A DNA stretch of 64,000 bases, taken from positions 5,052,001 through 5,116,000 of the forward strand of contig OU015653.1 in NCBI GenBank assembly GCA_907165275.2, written 5' to 3'. The DNA comes from Zygaena filipendulae (lineage: Eukaryota; Arthropoda; Insecta; Lepidoptera; Zygaenidae). Positions 11,354 to 21,341 of the stretch are shown piece by piece (the first letter of the stretch is position 1; each line of letters starts with the position of its first letter). The notes beneath the pieces were generated by a model, which saw only the letters and a program-made list of their open reading frames with translations, had not been told where the DNA came from and searched no databases. Made by a program: the position numbers and the translations under genes.

Positions 11354-11600
11354 TCAGAGGGGCTATTATGTAACTTTTGTTTCTATCATTTTTCGGTTGC
11401 AATCAAAAATATGGCGGATTTGCGATTAAAATATGCACGTTTTGACACCTACAAATTACAATATCTAGCAATCAGCCAATATAAACATACTTCAAAAATT
11501 AAAGCGGTCTAAACATGATTAATTAATCACAAAATCACTATTTTTCTGATTGAAACTGAAATATGATAGCAACAAAAGTTACATAATTGCCCTGCTGTTC
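11354..11600. mobile_element. MITE with long TIRs (AGGGGCTATTATGTAACTTTTG), copy 1
   Basis: The left end GGGGCTATTATGTAACTTTTG and the right end CAAAAGTTACATAATTGCCC are inverted copies, with further symmetry inwards (CTATCAT / ATGATAG). A second copy in the opposite orientation lies at 39112-39346. Confidence 0.7.
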
Positions 11601-13485
11601 GTTTTTATTTTTTGCGCTATTATATTCAAATTTACTATGTATTTTCATTTAGATATATTTGGGGTAACACTCAAAGTCGAGTAGATATAGATAACCAATA
11701 GTATGTTAACCCACACCATTTTGTGTCAAAAGATCACATCGCATAATTTGGTAATTGTTAAATACCAAAGCCACAGCTGCGCGACGATACCTTCTCTTTC
11801 ACTTTGAATTTTGAAATGAAATGAAGCTATCAAAAGATCTACACAGACCGACACGCACCGTTGGAATAGCCCCGTCCGCGTGCGTTGCCGTCCGTGGTCA
11901 CCGGCTGTGCGTGATGATCCGTAGAACCACGGACCGTGAGAAGCTAGCTTAAGAATGATACTGACGAGCGTTCTGAATTAAGGATCGGAATATTTAAGAT
12001 TTTGATTTCATAACGCGCGTATTCGAATTATTTCAATTGACACTGCAAGCGGGTAAACGTCTGGACGTGTTTCGACCTGTTGGCGTGATGTCTGATACGG
12101 AAAAATTAATTTTGTGCGTCGAAAATCACCCTTGTGGAACACTGAACCTGAAACTGAATTTTCAAGATATGTTTGTGTGAGGCAAGGTGCCGGAATATAA
12201 GACTATGAATTCAGATTATGAATCCGGAGAGTCATTACGGATGTATGAGGCCGGCCTAATACCTTTTTAGTTATCGATTGAATCGATACTATTGGCGAAG
12301 TCTATCGATAACCTCGAATTTCAATATTCTAGCACGTCTAGCAGTATAACATCACTAGCCACCTGAAACTGTCAAAGTGTCAACAGACAACAGCTGTCTG
12401 CGGAGTCAATGAAGCAAAAGAGTGAAGAGATGCCTATGCGTACTGTGAAGTTGTTGAAGGCTGGTACAAGTCCTGACATGTTTATCTTTCATGCTGTATA
12501 CCTGTACAAAATCAACTTTAGTTCACACTTCAGTTTGAGTTTTACCACGAGGATTTATAGACGTGTACACTATAATTATTTGTGCAACTCCTTGTTTAAA
12601 GACCTCTTCAAATATAATCAAAAACGATCGCTCTTTTACGAACATACATTAAAATTAAAAGTAGTCCATCTAGGTGAGGATCATCATATTGGTCATTCGA
12701 TTAGCAGGTGGCTTATTAACTTGTCGAGTTATTACAGTGAGTGGTGAGGTTTATGAAGTGCTGTGTAAAAAAGGTTTCAGTGGTGTCTGGAAAGCGTACG
12801 AACATTTGGAAATGGATTCTATTTTGAGGTAAGAAATTTCGGGAAAATATACCTTCAGATATGAAAGTTACTTAATTTTAGAGCTTAGTACAAAGTACCT
12901 AAGATACCTAAATGATATTTTGTTTTGGTGGTTGAGATAATATTTTTAAACATGTATTTTTTTCCTTTTTGTCAGATAAGTACCTACTTTCATTTTTAAT
13001 CTTTATAATTTTTTGATAGATGCTTCAGAACACCTACTCGTGATAAATTACTACTACTTTACATAGTATACATAACTATAAATTATGAATTAGTCCATTA
13101 TGACCACAACACACCGTGTTAAAATAAGATGCTACAAATATTGTATTTCCCTCGCGTTCAAAAAAGCTTCACTTAAAAAAAAACACAAATTGTGTTATGG
13201 TTTAAAGAATATTAATTCAAATCAAAACATACCAAATTTTCTGTCACAATTAGTATTAAAATCACTTACAAACACAAAGATTACCTACAGTTTTGTACTA
13301 GCTGTTTCTTGCATCAGTGATTTCTTTTGACAGTACTGTCAGTTTTTATTGCAAATTGGTTAACTTCTACTGCAAAGTAGTAACTGGTCATTATTTGGTT
13401 AGGGTGGGGGGGTCCAGGAGAAGAATTCGGCTGGTAAAAGTGAATGTGAGCAGTGTAAGTGAGAATTGATGCACATTTGAAAAGG
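11601..13485. other. Stretch without a supportable gene; one isolated exon-like block
   Basis: The region is mostly AT-rich. At 12778-12830 a block is bounded by TTTCAG and GTAAGA and reads either GVWKAYEHLEMDSILR or WCLESVRTFGNGFYF. The 112-codon frame at 12409-12747 has no domain I recognise. Both could be upstream exons of the receptor-like gene at 21 kb, but nothing ties them to it. Confidence 0.3.
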
Positions 13486-13493
13486 CTTATTTA

Positions 13494-14201
13494 CAGGGTG
13501 CGAAAATATCCAATATTTATTACAAATATCAAAATATCGGATATTTTTGATATATATCCCATAGTCAAAATGTGATTATCTATTTTGTATGACAAAAATA
13601 TTATTATTTTATAGTATTTTAGAAACATAAAAAATTAGGGAGTGTCTATTAATCGAAAGGCTCGAAAAAGGGGCAGGGTTCGGAAAAAATTACGAAATAT
13701 TTCAAAAGGGGGGGGGGGGGGGGGATAATGAGATATCACTTGCATTTATTTTTTCATAATCGGTGGTCCAAGGACAATGTCTCTTAAATATATTCATATA
13801 AAAATTGGTTTTTATTTTTTACACCTTCCTTTATTATTTTTATGCCAGTCAAAAACAACCTGCAATCTTACCTAATGTCTGTCTGGACATTTTTATCACG
13901 ATGCTTAATTTTCTAAAATTTAATCTGACTATACCTTTATTTAAAGATAATAATCTGAAAATTTTAATAAAGGTAATTTGTACTAAAAAAATACACGTGA
14001 TTTCGGGCATGTGGGGGGGGGGGGGGTCGTCTAAAACCTCACCACATATCATCAGGGAGGGAGAGTTGCTAAAAACATTATGTGATTACAACATTACATC
14101 TTACGTCATTACGTGATATTTTATTTGTTTAAAAAAGCATTGGATATATATCCGATATATATCGGATATAATATATCATGATATATATTCCTCGCACCCT
14201 G
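13494..14201. mobile_element. hAT-like element, 708 bp, with 8-bp target-site duplication
   Basis: The element begins CAGGGTGCG and ends CGCACCCTG. CTTATTTA sits immediately outside on both sides (13486-13493 and 14202-14209). A CAGGG terminus and an 8-bp duplication are hallmarks of the hAT superfamily. The subterminal zones are rich in ATATC/GATAT words (ATATCGGATAT), possible transposase sites. The interior has two G-homopolymer runs and no transposase frame, so it is non-autonomous. Confidence 0.85.
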
Positions 14202-14209
14202 CTTATTTA

Positions 14210-15486
14210 AGCCTTCAGATAGCTCTGAAGTTTTGGCCTTGAAGTAAGGTGTTTAAAGTTAGACCTTATTTCCAATAAGCAGCTAGTTGTGGGCGGCTGG
14301 TCGCACACGATTCCTATTTATTCAGATAGTCATATATCATAAGTCGCCACCGCGATACGCGAATAAATACGAATTGGGCGCGGCCAGCCGCCTGTCAGGA
14401 GACTTCGTCAGGGCCGGTCCTGCCTTTAGTGCAGGGTGTGCGGTGCACACGGCCTCGCGGCGCCCCCTGGAAGTCGGCGACAAACCGAGTTCGGCTGAGA
14501 ATCGAACGAATGCTGGGTTACCGGCGCCCCCCCCCCCCCCCCCACGCTCGAGGCGCTTTGCATGTCGTGATGTCGTCTTCCTTTCTACCTAAACTCCTCC
14601 CCTGCACTGCGACTGACTGTTAGAGAAAGCCTATGGCATCAAGTCCCTATTGTACACTTTTTTATTTACATATAAGAATGAAATAAATAGGTAAATAAAC
14701 CACCTTTAAAAAATATATAAACAATATTTCAAAAACACCGCCATTCGTCATCTTCATCATTACATTAATTAAGTACCTACTTCAAAAACAACCATGAAAA
14801 AACTTTTATGAAGGCAGACCAAAGATCATAAGTTCATAAATCATACAAACAAACAACCTACGCTATGGCACTAAATGCACTCAAAAGTCTTGTAAAATGG
14901 CAAAGTCATATTGGCATAATTTTGCGCCTGATGCTAGATGATGATGATGATTCTAGATGTGTTTAAATTAGTGTAAATTAACAAATTTATTAAACCTTTA
15001 TAATTCTTAAACAATTTGTTTTCGTTCTGCCTAAGAAAAAATGAGATTTCCGGTAAAACAAACACACACACACACAAACTAGTAATAAATAAATAAATAA
15101 ATAAATACAAAAAAAATGCAGGTGGGCCGATTTTTCTGATGACCAGCGTATAACTTGAAACATCTTACTTCTGAGCTCTTATTCACTATGACCAACAACA
15201 TGTCTTGCGCATAACGCGCGTCCAAAAAACGCATTCCCAAACGTTCTAAATGCCAAAATATTAGAAATTATTATTATTCTGTATGCCCTAAGAAACGTTG
15301 TAAATGTATTTTTTTGGAGTGAAGCTTCTTTGGTTACGACTTACGAGGGAAAGACAGTTTTTGTGGCGTCAGCGTGTTATTCTAAAGCGGCGTGTTATGG
15401 TCATAGTGAACCTTATTCACTCCTCCCTGGGCCCATGCCCGGGCGAGGAAATCGAGCAGTGCCCGATAATTTTGACCTAGATGTAG
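14210..15486. other. Stretch without a supportable gene
   Basis: A GC-rich segment at 14280-14630 contains TAGTGCAGGGTGTGCGG(T/C)GCACACGG, shared with the hAT element at 19424. It is probably a truncated relative. There is a C-homopolymer at 14527-14543 and an AAAT microsatellite near 15087. The rest is AT-rich with nothing recognisable. Confidence 0.5.
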
Positions 15487-15494
15487 GTTAAAAG

Positions 15495-15868
15495 TAGGGT
15501 TGCCACCTGTTTTTGGAAAAATATAGTATTTTTACGAAAAGAGATGCAAAAATAGATATTAGTACTTTTGGGAAATGCAGGGGAAAAAATAGTACCTACA
15601 TATTTTTAATCATAATATGTATCGGGCAGCATTCATCTACAAATTATTGCTAGTTTTACAGTTGACGTTTTGTTGCCGCGTAAGTAGGTATACATTTCGT
15701 TCTGAAGTTCCCCGTGTTGCGCTGCGGGTGCATTCTAGACCAGTCACAGTTAATATAAAAAGCTAAATATTTTTCGTCCTACTTATATTATTTTTCTATA
15801 ATATATAGGTAGTACAATTGACTGAAATATAGTACGATACTATATATAATATACGGGTGGCAACCCTT
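15495..15868. mobile_element. hAT-like MITE, 374 bp, with 8-bp target-site duplication
   Basis: The ends AGGGTTGCCACC and GGTGGCAACCCT are inverted copies. GTTAAAAG flanks the element on both sides (15487-15494 and 15869-15876). The interior repeats AATATAGTA words and codes for nothing. Confidence 0.8.
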
Positions 15869-15956
15869 GTTAAAAGGGACCTTTTTAAATGCATTATTAA
15901 CGTATACACCTCCATTGCCCGCGCTCCTCGCAGCCTTGCTCCTGAGTCCTATTTTT

Positions 15957-16080
15957 AACTGACTTCCAAAAAGGAGGAGGTTCTATGTTCGATTGTATGT
16001 TTTTTTTTAACCGACTTCCAAAAAGGAGGAGGTTGAGTTCGATTGTATGAATGTTTTTTTTTTTTTTTTTTTTTTTTTTA
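15957..16080. repeat. Tandem ACCGACTTCCAAAAAGGAGGAGGTT units with a poly(T) run
   Basis: The unit CGACTTCCAAAAAGGAGGAGGTT, followed by TTCGATTGTATG and a T-run, occurs twice (from about 15960 and 16013). The word is common in lepidopteran repeats and reappears inverted at 26168-26195. It is the head of the 272-bp array that follows. Confidence 0.6.
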
Positions 16081-16124
16081 TGTATGTTCATCGATTACTC
16101 GAAGACGGTTGGACCGATTTCAAA

Positions 16125-16920
16125 AATTCTTTTTTGTTTGAAAGGGTATACTCTCAATTAGGTCCCATTGCCACCAAGTCGGGATCTGATGATGAGATCT
16201 TGGAGAAATCGAGGGAACTCTTCAAAAATTATAGGCACAGCTATAGCGATTTGGGTATTTTTTATAGTAAATTGTTCATTTGCTTTCGAAAAGCAAAATT
16301 TGAAGGAGTGGAACTGATGATGAAGACCACAGATGGTCATCGGAACTACTCAACAATAATACGTATTTCAGGGGGTTCTAGTTAGAGCGATTTGGAAATT
16401 GTTTTTTTGTTTGAAGGGGGATACTTCCGAATTGGTCACATTGTCACCAAGTCAGGATCTGATGGTGGGATCTTGGAGAAATCGAGGGAACTCTTCAAAA
16501 ATTATAGGTACACCTATAGCGATTTGGGTATTTTTTATAGTAAATCGTTCATTTGCTTTCGAAAAGCAAAATTTGAAGAAGTGGAACTGATGATGAAGAC
16601 CACAGATGGTCATCGGAACTACTCAACAATAATACGTATTTCAGGGGTTCTAGTTATAGCGATTTGGAAAATAGTTTTTTGTTTGAAAGGGGATACTTCC
16701 GAATTGGTCACATTGTCACCAAGTCAGGATCTGATGGTGGGATCTTAGAGAAATCGAGGGAACTCTTCAAAATTTATAGGCACACCTATGGCGATTTGGG
16801 TATTTTTTATAGTAAATCGTTTATTTGCTTTTAGAAAGTAAAATTTGAAAAAGTGGAACTGCTGATGAAGACCGCAGATGGTCATCGGAACTAATAAATA
16901 ATAGGTATTTCACAGATTCC
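16125..16920. repeat. Tandem repeat, 272-273 bp unit, about 2.9 copies
   Basis: Equivalent GGATCTGATG sites lie at 16182, 16455 and 16727, giving spacings of 273 and 272. Copies 1 and 2 are nearly identical over LEKSRELFKNYR-coding and CATCGGAACTACTCAACAATAAT stretches; copy 3 decays towards its end. The frames across the array are not multiples of 3 and carry stops, so the ORFs here are not a gene. Confidence 0.8.
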
Positions 16921-17263
16921 GATTCGTTAACTTGAATGTGGTTTCTAAACAATTTATGTTCGTCACAATGTATATGGTGAAGTGGAACTGATGATGGTGT
17001 ACCAGCAGAACTCCTCAAAAATTAACACCCCTGCATCGGGAAAAGCAATATTTTGTAAAAGGTTATGAGCAGTTGACAGTAGGCTATTGTAACTTAGATA
17101 AATTACAAACCAACTCACTAAAAAGCAAGAAATAAACAAATTTTTAACAAAAAAATTAAAACCGACTTCCAAAAAGACAAATCTAAAAAAACTAAAAATA
17201 AAAAGCTAAAAATAATAAAATACCGATTTAATCCAAAAGACAAAAACACACGTAATATTATTA

Positions 17264-17423
17264 TTGGTTTGTGCTACCACTGATCGGTATGAAGTCGGTG
17301 ACAAGCCATATATGGAGGGGGTAGATGGGTTAAGTAGACTCTTCGTGAGCAAAACAACTCAAGTGGGCAGACACCAGCGGGCTTGTCACCGAATCCAAAC
17401 CGATCAGTGGTAGCACAAACCAT
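17264..17423. mobile_element. MITE with GGTTTGTGCTACCACTGATCGGT ends
   Basis: The left GGTTTGTGCTACCACTGATC and the right GATCAGTGGTAGCACAAACC form a near-perfect inverted repeat. TAATATTA occurs just outside both ends and may be the duplicated target. Confidence 0.7.
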
Positions 17424-17569
17424 AATATTACGTGTGGTTTAATGAAATGAAATGAAATGAAATATACTTTATTTGTTACGACAACAGTTAATATATGAAA
17501 TAACATAAACAAGCACAACCAGCGTGTCGCAACAAATAGGCAACCAGTCGGGAACCGGGGGGCCCGACA

Positions 17570-17692
17570 TGTAACTTAATTTGTTAAATGCCAATTAACA
17601 TTAATTTATTAAACTTGTCTGATTGCGGCAGTTTTGTTTTAAAAATTTATACTTAACTAAGTAATCATTAAAGTCGACTCTGAGTGCGGCGG
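17570..17692 (-). mobile_element. Half copy of the CCGCACTCAGAGTCGAC palindromic MITE
   Basis: It corresponds to the right arm of the elements at 41101-41337, 41491-41677 and 55851-56087 (TGCCAATTAACATTAATTTA, CTGATTGCGGCAGTTTTG, GTCGACTCTGAGTGCGGC). The left arm is missing. Confidence 0.65.
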
Positions 17693-19423
17693 AAAGACAC
17701 TAAATACCTAATAATAGTAGGTACTACTTACTAATAATAGTTTTAGGAGTAAATCTTGATTGGAATTTGGATAGGTGACCTTTTAAAATAAGATAATATT
17801 TACTTATAAGTTACAGTAGACGGTAGAATACGTGTACCTACCTGGCTTTATATCCACCTATTTGGGCTATAACAGTACATATATATAAACCACAGTCTAT
17901 CAGCAAAAAATATAGACAGCGGTTTAGTGCTCGCTTGATGTTGCATCATGCTCAGTTATAGCGCTCAGAAGCAACCTACTCAAAAGCAACACACGTGCGT
18001 CGTGCACAAGAATTAAAATAGTCCGCGAAAAGCTTACCTTCTCTATCGGAACGTCATACCATTTCTTTCTCTCGCATCACACGATTGCTCACTAGTCACT
18101 ACTTGTGGTCTTTACTCTTTTGTTTTTCTATTCATATACACGGATTTAGTTCTGCTTATGTTTTGTTGTGCCTATCTAGAAATTTTAGATCCTACTAATA
18201 TTATAAATGTGAAAGTGTGGATGTTTGGATTTTTGGATGTTTGTTACTCAATCACGCAATTACTTAATTAATTGCATCACGTTTTAAAGGGTACTAAAAA
18301 GGAGATAGGGTAGGTACCTTTTATCCAGAAAAAGTTGTGTTCCCAAAGGATAGCTTTATTGACAAAATCTACACTAACGCGAGCCATGGGTAAAAGCTAG
18401 TAGGCACAAAAGCAATCCAATAAAGTTAATACATATCTAATATTATGAGACTTACACAGGACATTGGCACAAAAATAAATTAAATTCTTGTTTACCACGA
18501 GAGTGAAACTGGTTGCGGATGATTCATCTCACACACACAGTGGTCTTTGTGTAGGTAGAGTTGCTAAGGTGCTATAGAATATCTAGATTGGCGAATTGTC
18601 GACTTGGAACATCAAGATAACCTACTAACAAAGACATTACTTAAAATATCATTGCGTACTAACTTGCGTACATTAAATAATATTATGTAGTTATGATACA
18701 ATAAAACAAAACACCTAATACAATAAAACTGTAGACTGATTAGTGATTACCTAACATAGTAGGTAATTAACAAAATCGCTTCCCGCTGTCTGTCTGTCCC
18801 TATGTATGTTTAGATCTTTAAGACTAGTTAGTTACGCACAATGCAACGGGTTTTCATGCGGTTTTCACAAATAGATAGTGATTAATGAGAAAGGTTTATA
18901 TCTATATTTTATCCTGAAATTCCCGCGGTTACTCTGAAATTACCGCGGGTGAAACCGCGGGACACAGCTAGTTACGTATAAATATAAATGTTTGCGAAGA
19001 TGTTTGTAATTTAATCACACTTAACGGCTAGGTACATGGATTTTTGGTAGTTACATAGAATATGTTCTGGATTAACACAAGACAACAAAGAGTTCCCGAA
19101 GGAAATCTATAATATATTCTCGCGGGCCATGCCGCGGGCAACAGAATAGTAATAAAATTCCATGTTATTGTGAAATTATTGAAAACAAAATAATATCTCT
19201 AAATGCTGAGCCTTTTGAGTAGATGCATTGAGAAAATTTTACTGTATATCCAGTTCAGATTACTACGCAACTGTGTAGTGTTTGTGCCAACGTGTGTTTG
19301 TCTGTTGGTCTGGGACTATAGGTACTTTGAATAAAGGTAGGTAATTTGTAAGAATTTTTCACACTCAATACAAGTACTCGTAGTACCAATTCACCGATCG
19401 ACACTGCAACTTTTGTGTTTAAG

Positions 19424-20088
19424 CAGAGGCGTCTTTACCTATAGTGCAGGGTGTGCGGCGCACACGGGCGCCGGGTCTAAGGGGGCGCCGCGCGCCGAGC
19501 GCCCTTGCGACACATCCGAAGATGCGTCGCTCTCAAAGACCCTGCGCCCACCGTGGCCGACGCCGGGCGCGCGGTAGCAAAGCAAAACTACTCCTTTTCC
19601 TACCTACTCTATTTAAATTTACACAATTACTTTTGTTTCAACATGAAAGCAGCCTTAAAACAGATAATAAAAGATTAAATTGGCGTAATGTCGCATCGAT
19701 GCTACCAAAGGCGGGTGCCGGCATCGGCACCTGTTTGTTTTGATTCGTTTGACAACACGCCGCGGCCGACAATCATTGCTAACTCGGCTTTATTAGAATG
19801 CTATAAAGTTCAAATTAAATTTCCCAGGGACGTGCGGCGGTGTTAGGTAAAATAGAGCAAATCTCTTGAGGGGTGTTTCTACTCATGAAACTGAACAAAT
19901 TTTTTTGAGAATTCGACATGCGTTCCCTGGGGAAAGTTGTTTAGTTTCATGAGTAGTATCACCCCTTAAGAGATTTGCTCTATTTTACCTAACACCCTGT
20001 ACAACTGTTAGTATTCCATTTTGACCCCGCTCGAGGGCGCCAGATTACTGGCTGCACACGGGCGCCACAAGGGCTAGAGACGCCTCTG
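19424..20088. mobile_element. hAT-like element, 665 bp, with 8-bp target-site duplication
   Basis: The ends CAGAGGCGTCT and AGACGCCTCTG are perfect inverted copies. TGTTTAAG lies directly outside both (19416-19423 and 20089-20096). The subterminal sequence is rich in GGGCGCC and CGCACACGG. No transposase is encoded; the 99-codon frame at 19444-19743 is a by-product of GC-rich ends. Confidence 0.85.
19839..19996. mobile_element. MITE nested inside the hAT-like element
   Basis: The ends GGTGTTAGGTAAAATAGAG and CTCTATTTTACCTAACACC are inverted copies. Further matched arms inside (AGCAAATCTCTTGAGGGGTG, TACTCATGAAACT) let nearly the whole 158 bp fold on itself. It lies inside 19424-20088, so it arrived later. 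Confidence 0.75.
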
Positions 20089-20096
20089 TGTTTAAG

Positions 20097-21125
20097 ATTT
20101 GTATTTAGCTACTAGCTGTGTCCCGCAGGTCCCACCCTCGTGAGTTTCTTAATTTCCGTAGGAACTCGGATAAAAATATCCCAAGTTACCTACTCTAGGT
20201 ATATATCAGCTATCTGCCCGTGAAAGTCATGTCAAAATCAAAATCGAATCATCAATCCCGCAATTCCCGTGGGAAATCCGTAAAACTCACTGAGAGAAAA
20301 GCAGGGGCTTGTTCGGTAAAGTTTGCGACCGTCAAGATCGGTCACCAGCATTTCTACTACCAGTGTTGGGTTGGTCAGGGAACTCTTGCACATTATTGAC
20401 ACTGCGCGGGGTTGGTCACTGATAAGTGATATTGTGTCGCCAACATTTCCTTCGAACCCACCGGTGCGACCGAAACCTCTTCGGTCTGATTGAGGTCTCC
20501 TCGGGTGAAACCGCGAGCAACAGCTATTAAACGATGGTAGATGGTAACGGTTTTAAGAATACCTAATTATAGTGCCAAAGTTTCTAATTGTTGAAATAAC
20601 ATAATTATATGTATGTTGTATAACCAGCACATTTTATGGATGCTGTCATGTCATAAATCATTACAATTTTGGAATTTTAACCGCTTCAGTTTGGCTATGA
20701 TTGTGTTGATATGTGCACATATCGTGCGTAACTTTGCAAGTGCTCAGTTTCTATTGCAATGATGTATAGGTGTACATACAGGGCAGAGCGGACTTCGTGA
20801 AATAGAACAACTACCTATAACAATATTTATTGTTCATAATAAAGTTCCCTGCGATACATTGCGTTCGTGTTTAGTAAATAGTAAAAACTAAAAACCACCA
20901 GTGCCATCACCTTCCTCTAGTTATCGCCCAATGGTACACAAATAAAAAATATATATATTTTCTGGATTAATCATAGAAAGCTTTTCCGCCACAAAGCGCG
21001 GGTACAACCGTGGCAGCTGGTCCGCCTTATATGTTCATAGCATCACCGTGTGACAATTATTGTAAAATCGCTTATTAGTTGCCTTCCTAACTTACTCAGT
21101 GTTGATGAAACGTGTCTTGTTACAG
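20097..21125. other. Stretch without an identified exon; probably intron or upstream region of the receptor-like gene
   Basis: It contains Lep1-like remains to 20524. A repeat at about 20690-20850 (GTGCTCAGTTTCTATTGCAATGATG) recurs at 36120-36240 behind the penultimate exon of the same gene. The exon with the start codon should lie here or farther left, but no ATG-plus-signal-peptide block ending in phase 2 is evident. Confidence 0.4.
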
Positions 21126-21341
21126 AGTCGCCGTGGCGCTGTGCTTGGTTGCGTCGTACGCCGCGGCTCAGCCGGCGCAGTGCACAGAGAACATCCACTG
21201 CGACGTCGGCTCGTACTGCGATGCGTTTGCGCATTGTGTTGAGTGCATCGAGTGCAAAAATTACAATCGCGCCTCGCCCGCGGCCGGGTCGTCCCAGACC
21301 TGTGTAATGTCGGTGTTCGATTGTGGATCGTGCCTTAAAGG
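21126..21341 (+). CDS. Exon: signal-peptide tail and cysteine-rich domain
   Basis: The exon starts after CTTGTTACAG as the third base of a codon and ends GG before GTACGC. After AAAQP come nine cysteines spaced C-x5-C-x5-C-x5-C-x2-C-x2-C-x15-C-x6-C-x2-C (CTENIHC, SYCD, HCVECIEC, QTC, DCGSC). A tenth, FPTC, follows in the next exon. An even total of ten suits five disulfides. The hydrophobic VAVALCLVASYA before it is the end of a signal peptide that must begin in an upstream exon. Confidence 0.75.

Larger units (their letters stand above)
16921..19415. other. Stretch without a supportable gene
   Basis: It holds a TIR element (17264-17423), a GAAAT microsatellite (17440-17462), half of a palindromic MITE (17570-17692), Lep1 Helitron copies (18190-18400, 18773-18972) and AT-rich sequence. 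No protein-coding signal is seen. Confidence 0.5.

Noticed and set aside
12409..12747. 112-codon frame as a gene
   Set aside because: No recognisable domain, no splice or polyadenylation support, and unremarkable composition.
16047..16748. Overlapping frames with LEKSRELFKNYR repeats
   Set aside because: Frames follow the 272-bp tandem unit, shift between copies and contain stops. There is no start context or domain.
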